This document shows, one piece after another, positions 34,637-44,148 of a stretch of 64,000 nt of DNA (the first letter of the stretch is position 1; each line of letters opens with the position of its first letter). This DNA is from Aldehydirespirator sp963667505 (lineage in GTDB: Bacteria > Actinomycetota > Acidimicrobiia > Acidimicrobiales > Aldehydirespiratoraceae): NCBI GenBank assembly GCA_963667505.2, contig OY763490.2, forward strand, positions 2,604,001-2,668,000, read 5' to 3'. The notes below the pieces were generated by a model, which saw only the letters and a list, made by a program, of their open reading frames with translations, was not told the DNA's origin and did no database searches. The position numbers were made by a program, and so were the translations under genes.

Positions 34637-36733
34637 GTGGGCGGGACGTTCACTGACGTCGCCTCCTGGGACGGCGCGGCCATGACCATCGGCAAGGTCC
34701 CGTCCACCCCTCACGACCAGAGCGAGGGCGTGATGGCGGGTGCCGGAGCAGTGGTGGGCGCCGCGGATGCCCGCGCCGACCTGCTTCACGGCACCACGGT
34801 GGCCACCAACGCGCTGCTGGAACGGCGGGGAGCTAGGACGCTGCTGGTGACCGACGCCGGATTCGAGTCGCTGATAGAGATCGCCCGCCAGGACAGGCCG
34901 TCGCTGTACGACCCGTTCGCCGACCGGGCCCGGCCGCTGGTGGATCCTGAGATGCGGCTCGGCGTGGCGATGTCGGCATCCGGAATCGACGACGACCCGA
35001 AAGACGACGAGCCGAAAGACGACGACCCGAGCAACAGCGAGCCGAGAGACGACGAGCCGAGAGACGACGAGCCGAGCAACAGCGAGCCGAGCAACAGCGA
35101 CCCGAAAGACGACGACCCGAGCAACAGCGAGTTGGACGCGGTGGCGGCCTCGGTCGCGTCGGCCGCCCGTGACCAGGGCGCGGAAGCGGTGGCGGTGTGC
35201 TTGATGTACTCCTACGAGGATCCGGTCGTGGAAAGGGAGCTGGCCGAGCGGCTGCGTCGCAGGCTGAGCGTGCCGGTGTCGGCATCCGCGGAGGTGGTGG
35301 CCGAGTTCAGGGAGTACGAGCGGTTCTCCACCGCGGTCCTGAACGCGTTCCTGTCGCCGGAGGTGGCCCGCTACATGGGCAGCCTGGCCGAACGGGCCGG
35401 GCGGGCCGGCTTCATCGACGAGATATCGGTCATGCGGTCCTCGGGCGGGCTGGTGTCGCTGGGCCATGCGTCGGCGTTCCCGGCGTCGATCCTGCTGTCG
35501 GGCCCGGCCGGCGGGGTGGTGGCCGCGGCCGCGCTGGGCGAGCAAATGGGCTGCGACACCCTGATCTCATTCGACATGGGCGGCACGTCCACCGACGTGT
35601 GCCGGGTGCGCCGGGGCCGGCCCGAGGTGACCTACAACCGCGAGATCGCTGGGCACGCCTGCTTGATGCCCTCGGTGGCGGTGCACACCGTCGGAGCGGG
35701 CGGCGGGTCGGTGGCCTGGGCCGACCCCGGCGGCGCCTTGCGGGTGGGGCCGCGCTCCGCGGGGGCCGATCCCGGGCCGGCGTGCTACGGGCGAGGCGGC
35801 TCCGAGGCGACCGTGACCGACGCCAACCTAGTGCTCGGCCGGCTTGACCCGGCGGCGAAGCTGGCAGGGACGGTGGCCTTGCGACCCGACCTGGCTATGG
35901 CCGCCTTCGAGCGGCTGGGGTCGGAGCTGTCACTGGCGCCGGTCGAGGCCGCGCTGGGAGTGGTGGCCGTGGTGGAGTCGCACATGACCCACGCGGTGCG
36001 GGCGGTGTCGGTGGAGCAGGGCACCGACCCCCGCAACGCCGCGCTGATGGCCTTCGGAGGCGCGGGCGGCCTGCATGCCACCGCGCTGGCCCGCTCCCTG
36101 GAGATGGACGGCGTGATCGTGCCGCCCTACGCCGGGGTGTTCTCGGCCTTCGGCCTGCTGCTGAGCCCGCCCCGGGCCGACGCGGCCCAGACCGTCAATC
36201 TCACGGAAGCGGAGCGGGATCGGCTGGCGGACGCGGCGCGGGATCTGCTGGCCGCGGCCCGCGGCCGGATCGAGGCCGACAGCGGCCAGCCGGCCCGGAC
36301 CGCGGCCCTGATCGTGGACATGCGCTATGTGGGCCAGGCCCACGAGACGTCGGTGCCCTACAGCGAGGGCGAGCCGTGGGACGACTTGTGCGAGCGGTTC
36401 CACCGGCTGCATGCCCAACGCAACGGCTTCTCCCGGCCCGCCGACCCGGTGGAGGCGGTGACCGTGCGGGCCGAGGCGGTCGGTTTGGCTGCGCTGAGCT
36501 GGGCGGACCTGCCCTCGTTCGAGCCTGAGCCGGAGGATGCGGGGCGTGGGTCGCGGAGCGTCGTGAGTCCGTCGGGGCCGGTTGAGGCTCAGGTGTGGTG
36601 GCGGCCGGCGCTGGCGGTGGGGGCCGAGGTTGTCGGGCCAGCCGTCATCGCGGAGGGCGAGTCCACGACTTACGTCGCAGCCGGCGAGCGGGCGGTCGTC
36701 CATGAGACCGGCGCACTGAGGATCGAGTGGTGA
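34637..36733 (+). CDS. hyuA: Hydantoinase/oxoprolinase subunit A (HyuA-like) with acidic repeat insert
   Basis: About 698 residues of the ATP-dependent N-methylhydantoinase/5-oxoprolinase A family: GGTFTDVASWDG, DLLHGTTVATNALLERRGAR, FRE-type YERFSTAVLNAFLSPEV, VMRSSGGLVSLGHASAFPAS, DMGGTSTDVCRVRRGRPEVT, HTVGAGGGSVAWADPGGALR. The start is odd: the usual LGID before GGTFTD is encoded from CTG 34625, but no ATG, GTG or TTG lies in frame between TGA 34517 and GTG 34637. GTG 34637 would remove that strand, so CTG or another non-standard start is possible. A run of 15-bp repeats is inserted near residue 120. Confidence 0.85.
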   Translation: MGGTFTDVASWDGAAMTIGKVPSTPHDQSEGVMAGAGAVVGAADARADLLHGTTVATNALLERRGARTLLVTDAGFESLIEIARQDRPSLYDPFADRARPLVDPEMRLGVAMSASGIDDDPKDDEPKDDDPSNSEPRDDEPRDDEPSNSEPSNSDPKDDDPSNSELDAVAASVASAARDQGAEAVAVCLMYSYEDPVVERELAERLRRRLSVPVSASAEVVAEFREYERFSTAVLNAFLSPEVARYMGSLAERAGRAGFIDEISVMRSSGGLVSLGHASAFPASILLSGPAGGVVAAAALGEQMGCDTLISFDMGGTSTDVCRVRRGRPEVTYNREIAGHACLMPSVAVHTVGAGGGSVAWADPGGALRVGPRSAGADPGPACYGRGGSEATVTDANLVLGRLDPAAKLAGTVALRPDLAMAAFERLGSELSLAPVEAALGVVAVVESHMTHAVRAVSVEQGTDPRNAALMAFGGAGGLHATALARSLEMDGVIVPPYAGVFSAFGLLLSPPRADAAQTVNLTEAERDRLADAARDLLAAARGRIEADSGQPARTAALIVDMRYVGQAHETSVPYSEGEPWDDLCERFHRLHAQRNGFSRPADPVEAVTVRAEAVGLAALSWADLPSFEPEPEDAGRGSRSVVSPSGPVEAQVWWRPALAVGAEVVGPAVIAEGESTTYVAAGERAVVHETGALRIEW
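34991..35125 (+). repeat. Nine 15-bp repeats coding an acidic linker in hyuA
   Basis: Nine in-frame units of the type GACGACCCGAAAGAC, GACGAGCCGAGAGAC or AGCGAGCCGAGCAAC encode DDPKD, DEPRD and SEPSN blocks. The 15-bp length keeps the frame, so copy number can change without breaking the gene. The insert falls between conserved family blocks and is not part of the usual fold. Confidence 0.9.
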
Positions 36734-36742
36734 CCGTGCCGG

Positions 36743-36933
36743 GAATTGGCAGCCCAGAACGCCGATTCGGGCACCGACAGCTGCCAATTCGGATCGGACA
36801 AGCGCCCCCAACACGAATTGGCAGCCCAGAACGCCGATTCGGGCACTCCCGGCTGCCAATTCGCCAACGGTGGCCTGGGTCACGGAGAACTGGCAGCAAA
36901 ATGCATGCATACCGTGCAAAACGCTGCCAATTC
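36743..36933. repeat. Three 72-bp-spaced inverted-repeat units
   Basis: GAATTGGCAGC (or a variant) at 36743, 36815 and 36887 is followed each time by its inverse GCTGCCAATTC ending at 36790, 36862 and 36933. Units 1 and 2 also share CCCAGAACGCCGATTCGGGC between the arms. Start-to-start spacing is 72 bases in both steps, the same as in the array at 6289. They fill the gap between hyuA and hyuB. Confidence 0.85.
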
Positions 36934-36950
36934 CTCCAAGGGGGAAGCCC

Positions 36951-38495
36951 GTGACGCTGAACGCGATCGACTTGGAGGTGGCCCGGCACCGGTTCACGGC
37001 GGCGGCCGACGAGATGGGCGGCGTGCTGCGCCGCACCGGCTACTCCCCCAACATCAAGGAGCGGGCCGACTTCTCCACCGCGCTGTTCGTGCCGGACGGG
37101 GAGCTGTTGGCCCAGGCCGAGCACATTCCCGTGCACCTCGGGTCGATGCCCGCATCGGTGCAGGCCGTGATCGACGCCTTCGGAGACACGCTGGAGCTCG
37201 ACGCCCAGTACGCGGTCAACGACCCCTACTACGGCGGCACCCACCTCAACGACCTGACCATCGTGCGGCCGGTCGCCCACGGCGGCGATCTTGTCGGCTG
37301 GGTGGCCAACCGGGCCCACCACTCCGATGTGGGCGGCGACGCGCCCGGGTCGATGCCAGCCGACGCCACCCGGCTGGACCAGGAGGGCCATGTGGTCTCG
37401 CCGACACTGGCCGCCCGGCAGGGCCAATGGGCACCGGAGTTCCTCGACCCGTTCCTGGCCGCCACCCGCACCCCTGACGAGCGCGTCGGGGACTTGTCGG
37501 CCCAAATCGGCGCCAACGAGGTCGGCGCCCAACGACTGGTCGAGCTGTGCGAGGCCTACGGCCCGGCCACCTACGCCTCGATCTGCGACGGGCTGCTCGA
37601 CTACGGGGAGCGGCGGATGCGGGCCGCCATCGGTGAGCTGCCCGACGGCGACTACGACTTTGAGGACTACGTGGAGGGACCCGACCGCCTCCACAACATC
37701 ACGGTGAGGGTCACCATCGACGGGTCGGACCTGCATGCGGACTTCGCGGGCTCGGCCCCGCAGGTGGAGGCCAACTTCAACTCGGTGGAGGCGGTGGCGG
37801 TGTCGTGCCTGTATTACGCGGTGCGGGTGGCCGCCGATCCGTCCATCCCCGCCAACGGCGGCTGCTACCGGTCCATCACCATGTCGTCGCCAGCAGGGTC
37901 CATCGTCAGCGCTCGACCGCCCGCGGCGGTGGCCGCCGGCAACGTGGAGACTTCCCAGCGCATCGCCGACGCGCTGCTCGGCGCGCTGGCGCAGGCCGCG
38001 CCCGCCGCGGTGCCGGCCGCCTCGCAGGGGACGATGAACAACGTGCTGGCCGGCTCCGACGCGTTCGCCTACTACGAGACCGTCGGCGGCGGCCAGGGCG
38101 GCCGCTGCGGCCTCCCCGGCCAGTCGGGCGTCCACACCGGCATGACCAACACCAAGAACACCCCCATCGAGAGCCTGGTCCAGCACTATCCGCTGCGCAT
38201 AACCGCCTACGGCCTGCGCTCCGGTAGCGGCGGCGACGGCCGCTACCCCGGCGGCGAGGGCATCGTGCGGGAGATGGAGTTCCTGGAGGACGCCACCGTG
38301 ACCCTGATGGGCGAGCGCCGCGTCATCCAGCCCTGGGGCCTGCAAGGCGGCGGCCCCGGCGCCAGGGGCGAGGACTGGCTGATCCGCCGCTCCAGCGCCA
38401 GGGAGCTGCTCCCCGGCAAGGTCACCTTCGAAGCCAAAACCGGCGACCGACTGAGAGTCCTGACCCCAGGAGGAGGCGCCTGGGGAGCGCGCTGA
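36951..38495 (+). CDS. hyuB: Hydantoinase/oxoprolinase subunit B (HyuB-like)
   Basis: 514 residues from GTG 36951, with AAGGGGGAA just upstream. Family blocks: LEVARHRFTAAADEMGGVLR, SPNIKERADFSTALFVPDGE, AEHIPVHLGSMPASVQAVID, DPYYGGTHLNDLTIVRPV, NRAHHSDVGGDAPGSMP, NFNSVEAVAVSCLYYAVRVA, GGGQGGRCGLPGQSGVHTGM. With HyuA it forms an ATP-dependent amide hydrolase of unknown substrate (hydantoins, oxoproline or acetone-type carboxylation are known in the family). Confidence 0.9.
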   Translation: MTLNAIDLEVARHRFTAAADEMGGVLRRTGYSPNIKERADFSTALFVPDGELLAQAEHIPVHLGSMPASVQAVIDAFGDTLELDAQYAVNDPYYGGTHLNDLTIVRPVAHGGDLVGWVANRAHHSDVGGDAPGSMPADATRLDQEGHVVSPTLAARQGQWAPEFLDPFLAATRTPDERVGDLSAQIGANEVGAQRLVELCEAYGPATYASICDGLLDYGERRMRAAIGELPDGDYDFEDYVEGPDRLHNITVRVTIDGSDLHADFAGSAPQVEANFNSVEAVAVSCLYYAVRVAADPSIPANGGCYRSITMSSPAGSIVSARPPAAVAAGNVETSQRIADALLGALAQAAPAAVPAASQGTMNNVLAGSDAFAYYETVGGGQGGRCGLPGQSGVHTGMTNTKNTPIESLVQHYPLRITAYGLRSGSGGDGRYPGGEGIVREMEFLEDATVTLMGERRVIQPWGLQGGGPGARGEDWLIRRSSARELLPGKVTFEAKTGDRLRVLTPGGGAWGAR

Positions 38496-38666
38496 GGGCA
38501 GCGGAGCATACGAGGGGAAGGCTCTCGTTGGGCGGTCGCGGAGGGGCGCATCGACGGGGGGACGTTGGCCGCGTGGCTACGGGAGCGGATCGTCTTCCAC
38601 TGACCGGCGCTCCCTCGGAAGCTCCGGCGGCGACCAGCGGATCGGGTGAACGGGACTAGGGAACCG

Positions 38667-39797
38667 TCAGTCGTCTTGGGGATCGGGGGGTTTGGGGCGG
38701 CGGGCACCGGTCACGGAGCCGGCTACTGAGCGCATCGGCATGGTGGAGATCTCGAACACGGCGCCGACGAGTTGCGCGGGGGCCCGGGTGGCCTCGACCA
38801 GGCCGCGGCCTAGGACCGCCCCCGCGGTGCGCCCCGACAGGCGGCGCGTCCACCCCAGCGAGACGAACACGCCCACCGAGACGATGGCGATGAAGGCCAT
38901 GAACCCGGTCACGATGAGCCACCCGGCCGGGCTGGACAGCAGCGGGAGATCGACGAAGTTCATGCCGAAGAAGCCGGCCACGAGCGACAGCGGCAGCATG
39001 ATGGCCGCGTACACGGTGAGCACCTTGGTGACCTCGGTGGCCTGGCGGGCCTCCGCGCCCCGGTAGGCGTCGAGGGTCTCGGCCAAGGCGGCGCGGGCGC
39101 CGTCCACGCCGTGGCTGGCCCGCAGCGCGGTGTCGAACACGTCGGAGAACCTTCGGCGGCCCGCGTCGGAGACCAGCGGGGAGGTGGAGCGCCGAAGAAT
39201 GTCGAGCACCTCGCGCTGGGGGTGGACCGCCCGCCGCAGCGCGGCCAGGTCGCCGCGGACTGCGGTGATCTCCCGCAGGAAGTCCATGTCGGCCTGCAGG
39301 GCGAGCTCGACCAGCTCCTCGTTGCGGTCGTCGAAGACGTCCAGCACGCTGACGAGCCGTCGGGTGGCGACGTCGGCCAAGCGGGCCAGCGCCTCGTCGG
39401 CGCCCCCGCTGGCCAGCTCGGGACGGCCCAGGACGCCTTCCCAGAGGGCGTCGATCGAGGGCGAGCGCTGCTCGTGGATGGTGACGAGGCGCCGCTCGGA
39501 CAGGAAGCAGTCCAGCTCGTAGGTCTCGATGCGCTCCTCGCTCAACGCGTGCAGCACCACCAGCATCGAGCTGCCGAAGTCGTCGACCTTGGGCAGGTCG
39601 ACGTCCTCGACGGCGTCCCGCACGGCCAACGCGTCCAGGCCCAGCTGCTCGGCCAGGTCGGAGAGCTCGTCCATGTCGCCGGGTCCCGCGGCGATGTCGA
39701 TCCACACCCAGCCGGACTCCGCCGGCGCGCCGGACGGCTCGACCTCGGCGGCGCGCCGATCCGCTTCGAACCGCAACGCTCGGATGCGCATCGCCAT
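38667..39797 (-). CDS. corA: CorA-family divalent cation transporter
   Basis: 376 residues. A large cytosolic N-terminal domain (LSDLAEQLGLDALAVRDAVE, DVDLPKVDDFGSSMLVVLHA) leads to the stalk helix and two C-terminal membrane helices. The signature is AAIMLPLSLVAGFFGMNFVD with GMN between the helices. CorA forms pentamers that move Mg2+, Co2+ or Ni2+. The 170 bases between hyuB and this gene hold nothing recognisable. Confidence 0.9.
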   Translation of the reverse strand: MAMRIRALRFEADRRAAEVEPSGAPAESGWVWIDIAAGPGDMDELSDLAEQLGLDALAVRDAVEDVDLPKVDDFGSSMLVVLHALSEERIETYELDCFLSERRLVTIHEQRSPSIDALWEGVLGRPELASGGADEALARLADVATRRLVSVLDVFDDRNEELVELALQADMDFLREITAVRGDLAALRRAVHPQREVLDILRRSTSPLVSDAGRRRFSDVFDTALRASHGVDGARAALAETLDAYRGAEARQATEVTKVLTVYAAIMLPLSLVAGFFGMNFVDLPLLSSPAGWLIVTGFMAFIAIVSVGVFVSLGWTRRLSGRTAGAVLGRGLVEATRAPAQLVGAVFEISTMPMRSVAGSVTGARRPKPPDPQDD

Positions 39798-39941
39798 GAT
39801 GTTCCCATACCGGCCGAGCCATTTGGCTGACCCGAGACGACCGGCGGATCGGCCGGGTCGGGAGGCGGCGCGCCCCGCGCCTCGATCCCGCCGATCGGGC
39901 GCGCCAGCCTGGCGGGTTAGCCGCGCTGTCTCCCAGCGAGG

Positions 39942-40583
39942 CTATTCAAGTACGCCCTCGACAGCAGAGTCGACGGCTTCGCTCGCGCCTAGGTGGGCGA
40001 TCAGTGCCGCAAGCTTGCGGTCGATCTCAGCGTTGCTCGCGGCCAATGCGTCGATCCTCGCGTCCTGCGCCGCGAACCGCTCGTCGATCTTCGCGTCCTG
40101 CGCCGTGAACCGCTCGTCGATCTTCGCGTCCTGCGCCGCGAACCGCTCCTCGAACTTCGCGTCCTGCGCCGCGAACCGCTCCTCCATCTTGTCGTCGAGC
40201 ACGTCGATCTTGTCGTCGAGCGCGTCGATCTTGTCGTCGAGCGCGACCACAGCGTCCTCCAGATCGTCGACATCACCGTCGATCACATAGAGCGGGATGC
40301 CGATCACCGCGCCGACGACCCCCACCAGTGCGGCCACCAGCGCCACCAGCAGCGGGGTGTGCGGGAGCGCGCCGGCCTGCGCCACGACACGCTGCCGCGG
40401 TCCCGACGGCTCGGGTCTCAACTGCAAAGGAAGCGGTGCTGACGGCGGCTGCGAGGCCTCGGCAAGCCGCGGCGGTTCCGCATCCGCGGATGCCGGCGCA
40501 GTCGAAGGCTCGGCATCCGGTTGTGACGGGTCGTCCATGCGGGCTGGCGCCTGCTCGGCGGAAGGTTGCGGCGGTGCGGTCAT
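39942..40583 (-). CDS. Membrane protein with long repetitive coiled-coil
   Basis: About 213 residues from ATG 40583 (GAGG five bases upstream; ATG 40625 is possible). A Pro/Ser/Glu-rich N-terminus precedes one membrane helix (LLVALVAALVGVVGAVIGIP), then a continuous coiled-coil made of repeats: DDKIDALDDKIDVLDDK and four to five 11-residue units of the type RFAAQDAKIDE encoded by 33-bp DNA repeats. It is similar in style to DUF1640-like proteins. Function unknown. Confidence 0.7.
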   Translation of the reverse strand: MTAPPQPSAEQAPARMDDPSQPDAEPSTAPASADAEPPRLAEASQPPSAPLPLQLRPEPSGPRQRVVAQAGALPHTPLLVALVAALVGVVGAVIGIPLYVIDGDVDDLEDAVVALDDKIDALDDKIDVLDDKMEERFAAQDAKFEERFAAQDAKIDERFTAQDAKIDERFAAQDARIDALAASNAEIDRKLAALIAHLGASEAVDSAVEGVLE

Positions 40584-40855
40584 CACAGCCTCACTCGGAG
40601 TCGGCGGCGTCCACGGAGACGCCACAGGCGGATCTGTCGGCTGCCGACGAATCCGGCCTGAGCCCGGCAGCGACGTTTGAGCATCATATCACTTCACAAT
40701 GCACTTGGTGTCAATACATTGGTCGCTTTGGCCGGGTCCGACCGGCTCAATCTCCGCCTGCGACCAACGACATGCGGGCATTCCACGGCGAGGCGTCGGC
40801 GAGGTTGTCGGCGACCCGCGCGACGTGGGCGGCTCGGACAGCCTGCGGGACTAGC

Positions 40856-43333
40856 TCACGGAACCCTTGCGATGAACCAGCGAGGCGGCTGAGCCCCGCG
40901 AGCCAGAGGATCGCTGCTTGCCTGGCCGCCGTCCTCCTGACCGGTGCTGAAAGCGGGGACGATCGTCTCGATCGCATCGACTTGGGCCAGCACGAAGTCC
41001 CCGCCCACGGCGACTTGCACCCACACGTCGTCGCCGTCTAGGCCGAAGGCCTCGGTGGCCTTCTGCCATCCCCACTCGACGCCGTCGGCCGACCAGCCCA
41101 CCCAAGTCTCGGGGTACTGGAAATCCGCCGAGTCGACGCCTGTCACCAGTGTCTCGAAGACCGCCGACAGGTCCTCCATTGTGAAGGCCACGAGATCGGC
41201 GCCGGTGTCCGGGTCTTCGAACACGACGGCGAACTGTCCTTCGTCGTCGATCTCGCGGACGCCTTGGGGCGGCGTCTCGCTGGCCAGCGCCTCCGGTCCG
41301 AAGACGTACACCGCGGCGTCCTCGGACAGGTCCCAAAGGGTGAGGCCACCCGTCGGCTCCCCGTAGCGCAGTTCGTAGCCGTCCTTGGCCACTCGACCCT
41401 CCGGCATCTGGAGGTCGTCGTAGGCACCGCCGTCGTCGGCCTGGACATGGGCGGTGAGAGCCACACCGGCCGGGCCCACCGCAATCTGAGCCAGATCGAG
41501 AGGCTCGTCGAAGGTAGCCACGGTCACGGGATCCTCGCCGTAGCGGTAGAGCTGGAGACTGAATTGTCCGCCAATACTCCCGTACGCGCTCCACATCGTG
41601 TAGCCGTCAGCGCCGACGACCGCTTCACCCGGGTGGTAGCTCGCCCCTTCCAGCGTCTGCTCGCTCCAAGTGCGGCCGTCAGGTGAGATCAGGGCACGCC
41701 GACGCTCCGACGGGGGGCCGTCGACGAACCCCAGCAGGACGAACCCGTCCTCGGTGGCCAGCCCTCGGGTGCCCCAGTACTCGTGCTCTGCGGCCAACTC
41801 GAAGGCGCCGCCGTCGCTCCAGAAGATCATGCCGTCCGCGGTGAAGCGGTCACCGACGAGTATCGAGCGCTGATCAGCCGTGAGTCCGAGCTCGTCGAAG
41901 GACACCTCGACGCTGGCGGTGTCCGCAGGACCCCAGGCCTCGACGTATCCGGCCTCCGACTCGGACGAACTGTCTGACCCCGACGAGTCGGCCGAATCAG
42001 ACGAACCGGGCGAACTGGCCTCGCCGGCTGACTCAGACGGACCGGACGAACCGGACGAACCGGACGAACCGGCCGTGCCGGACGAGCCGACCGAGGCGCC
42101 CCAAAGAGGCTGACCGGGGTAGTCGTCGGCGTCGCCCAGCGTGAATTGCAGCGTCGCGCCCGACAGCGTTCCGCCTTGGTAGTCGGTATGCGTCCGCCAC
42201 CCGATGACACGCTGGCCTTCGGGCACTAGTCCCTTGTCGGCCAGCAGCGCTTGCACGTCGAATGTCTCGGTGCCGAACACCACAAGGACCATGTTCTCGC
42301 CGGAGGTGAGCGCATGAGTCACCCACGGCTGCGCGACTACGTACGGTGGTTTCGGTTCGACGGGGATCTCAAAGGCGAGCTCGGTCCAGGCAGCTCCTTG
42401 GTCGTCGGAATAGAACACTCGAGTGGTGCCTTCGGGAGAAGACGCCAGCCACCCGGACCCGGTGGGGCCGGATCCGTCTTCGGCATCGGCGAGCCCCGTG
42501 CCCGTGACCATCCAGCGGCGGCCGGAGATGTCGACGTGGTGAACGTAGATGCCCTCGGGCATCGGCACGTCGTTCCAGCTGACGCCGTCAGATGTGACCG
42601 AGACTCGGCCATCGCCGTCCCGCAGCCGGGCGACAACTCGCCCGTCGCCAGGGGACTCAAGCAGGAACGCATCCGAGAAGGGGGGCGAGATCTCGGACCA
42701 TGTCAGCACCGGCCCGGTGGACAGCTGCTCCGGCGTGACCGGCGACGAGCCCGCCGGCTCGTCATCTGCGGCGACGGCCGCTTCGCGGGATCCGTGTGCG
42801 GCTGCAGTTGTTTCGCGGGATCCGTCTGCGGCGGCGACTTGATCCGATCCTGCTGGCACCGCTGCGCCCGCCTCCTCCGGCTGGCCGGGCTGCGAGTCTG
42901 AGCCGTCGGCCGCCGCGATCGCGTCGTCGTCCGGCACGGCGGGGGAGGCGGCGTCGTCGCTGGTGATCACCACGCTGTCGGAGTCCTCCAAGGGGTCGAG
43001 GGCGTTCCAGACGACCACGCCGCCGATCAGCACGACCGCGCCGGCCACCAGCGAGGCCACTGCCCGCCGGGACCGTCGGGCCCGGGCGCGGGCCTCAGCC
43101 CGTTCGGCTATGTCCAATGGAGGCAGCGGATCGACGGCGCCGACATGCTCGTCGATAGCCCGGGCGAGCGCCGCCCCCAGGCCATCATCCGAGGGCGCGG
43201 CCATCCCGCCATCGGGCCGAGCATCCGAGCCCGTATCGGAGCCCGTATCTGCACCGGAGGACACACCGGCGTCCCGGCCAGCGTCTGAACCTGCATCCGA
43301 GCCGGAGGAGCGAGGGCGGGGGATGTCGGTCAT
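40856..43333 (-). CDS. Large single-helix membrane protein, partner of the sigma factor (anti-sigma-like)
   Basis: 825 residues. The cytosolic N-terminus (~80 residues, Asp/Ser/Gly-rich, then ALARAIDEHVGAVDPLPPLD) precedes one membrane helix (AVASLVAGAVVLIGGVVVWN). The large outer part has Asp-box-like turns (VFYSDDQGAAWTELAFEIPV, ALISPDGRTWSEQTLEGASY, VGWSADGVEWGWQKATEAFG) suggesting a beta-propeller, plus a Ser/Gly/Glu linker near residue 410. Its start overlaps the ECF sigma gene as ATGA, so it is probably a membrane-bound regulator of that sigma factor or its sensor. Confidence 0.7.
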   Translation of the reverse strand: MTDIPRPRSSGSDAGSDAGRDAGVSSGADTGSDTGSDARPDGGMAAPSDDGLGAALARAIDEHVGAVDPLPPLDIAERAEARARARRSRRAVASLVAGAVVLIGGVVVWNALDPLEDSDSVVITSDDAASPAVPDDDAIAAADGSDSQPGQPEEAGAAVPAGSDQVAAADGSRETTAAAHGSREAAVAADDEPAGSSPVTPEQLSTGPVLTWSEISPPFSDAFLLESPGDGRVVARLRDGDGRVSVTSDGVSWNDVPMPEGIYVHHVDISGRRWMVTGTGLADAEDGSGPTGSGWLASSPEGTTRVFYSDDQGAAWTELAFEIPVEPKPPYVVAQPWVTHALTSGENMVLVVFGTETFDVQALLADKGLVPEGQRVIGWRTHTDYQGGTLSGATLQFTLGDADDYPGQPLWGASVGSSGTAGSSGSSGSSGPSESAGEASSPGSSDSADSSGSDSSSESEAGYVEAWGPADTASVEVSFDELGLTADQRSILVGDRFTADGMIFWSDGGAFELAAEHEYWGTRGLATEDGFVLLGFVDGPPSERRRALISPDGRTWSEQTLEGASYHPGEAVVGADGYTMWSAYGSIGGQFSLQLYRYGEDPVTVATFDEPLDLAQIAVGPAGVALTAHVQADDGGAYDDLQMPEGRVAKDGYELRYGEPTGGLTLWDLSEDAAVYVFGPEALASETPPQGVREIDDEGQFAVVFEDPDTGADLVAFTMEDLSAVFETLVTGVDSADFQYPETWVGWSADGVEWGWQKATEAFGLDGDDVWVQVAVGGDFVLAQVDAIETIVPAFSTGQEDGGQASSDPLARGAQPPRWFIARVP

Positions 43334-43827
43334 TGTTGGATCACCTTTCGCAGATCGGCCAAGCCTCTCGACACCAGGCTCTTCACCGTGCCGGGGCGCA
43401 CTCCCATCACTGCGGCGATCTCCTTCTCGGGCAACTGCGCGTAGAAGCGCAGCACGAGGGCGGTGCGCCGCTTGGGCGAGAGCCGGTCGAGGGCGTCGAT
43501 CAGGTAGTCCTGTTCGCCGGGCGCCTCCTCGGGCCGTCGGTCGAGCCCGATCCGTCGCCTGACCGCCCGTTTTCGCAGTTCGCTGCGCGCCCGGTTCACC
43601 ACCGCGGTCCGCAGGTAGCCGCCGGGCTCGTCCAGGCGGTCCCAGCGCTCGTACAGGCTCACGAAGGCGTCCTGCACCAGTTCCTCGGCCACACCCTCGC
43701 TGTCCACCAGTCCCCGGGCGAGTCGGACCATCGGCGCGTACTCGCGCTGGTACAGGCTGTCGAAACTCACCGAAGGAATCCAGGCGTCCGACGCTTCGAG
43801 CGGCCAGTTCGTGTGTCCGGCGGTCAT
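43330..43827 (-). CDS. ECF RNA polymerase sigma factor (SigE-like family)
   Basis: 165 residues from ATG 43827, preceded by GGGAGAG. Region 2: FDSLYQREYAPMVRLARGLV then EELVQDAFVSLYERWDRL. Region 4: ALDRLSPKRRTALVLRFYAQ, LPEKEIAAVMGVRPGTVKSL. The length and sequence fit the SigE-type subfamily common in actinomycetes. It is translationally coupled to the large membrane protein. Longer starts at 43845 and 43905 are less likely. Confidence 0.9.
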   Translation of the reverse strand: MTAGHTNWPLEASDAWIPSVSFDSLYQREYAPMVRLARGLVDSEGVAEELVQDAFVSLYERWDRLDEPGGYLRTAVVNRARSELRKRAVRRRIGLDRRPEEAPGEQDYLIDALDRLSPKRRTALVLRFYAQLPEKEIAAVMGVRPGTVKSLVSRGLADLRKVIQQ

Positions 43828-44148
43828 GGCCAAGAACTCTCCCATCACCCTACAACGACGCCCCAACGCACGATTCGGTTCCCGGAGCGCAACCGCGTAG
43901 CCCACCGCCTCGAAGAGCGGACATGCTCACCGGAGCCGGTCACCAATCGGCTCCAAGCACAGCCGAGGTCGCCCGCTGCCGGGACCGCGATGTCAGGTGA
44001 CGACATCCCGCGGCGCACCGCCACGCACCGAACTACGGTCGGTGCTGCACCGGTCCGACTCCTGCCTCAGGCCCGCGGGAGACAGCGAGCCGGGCAGACA
44101 CGGACAACTGACGGACAACGGACAACTGACGGACACAGGAGGTACGCC

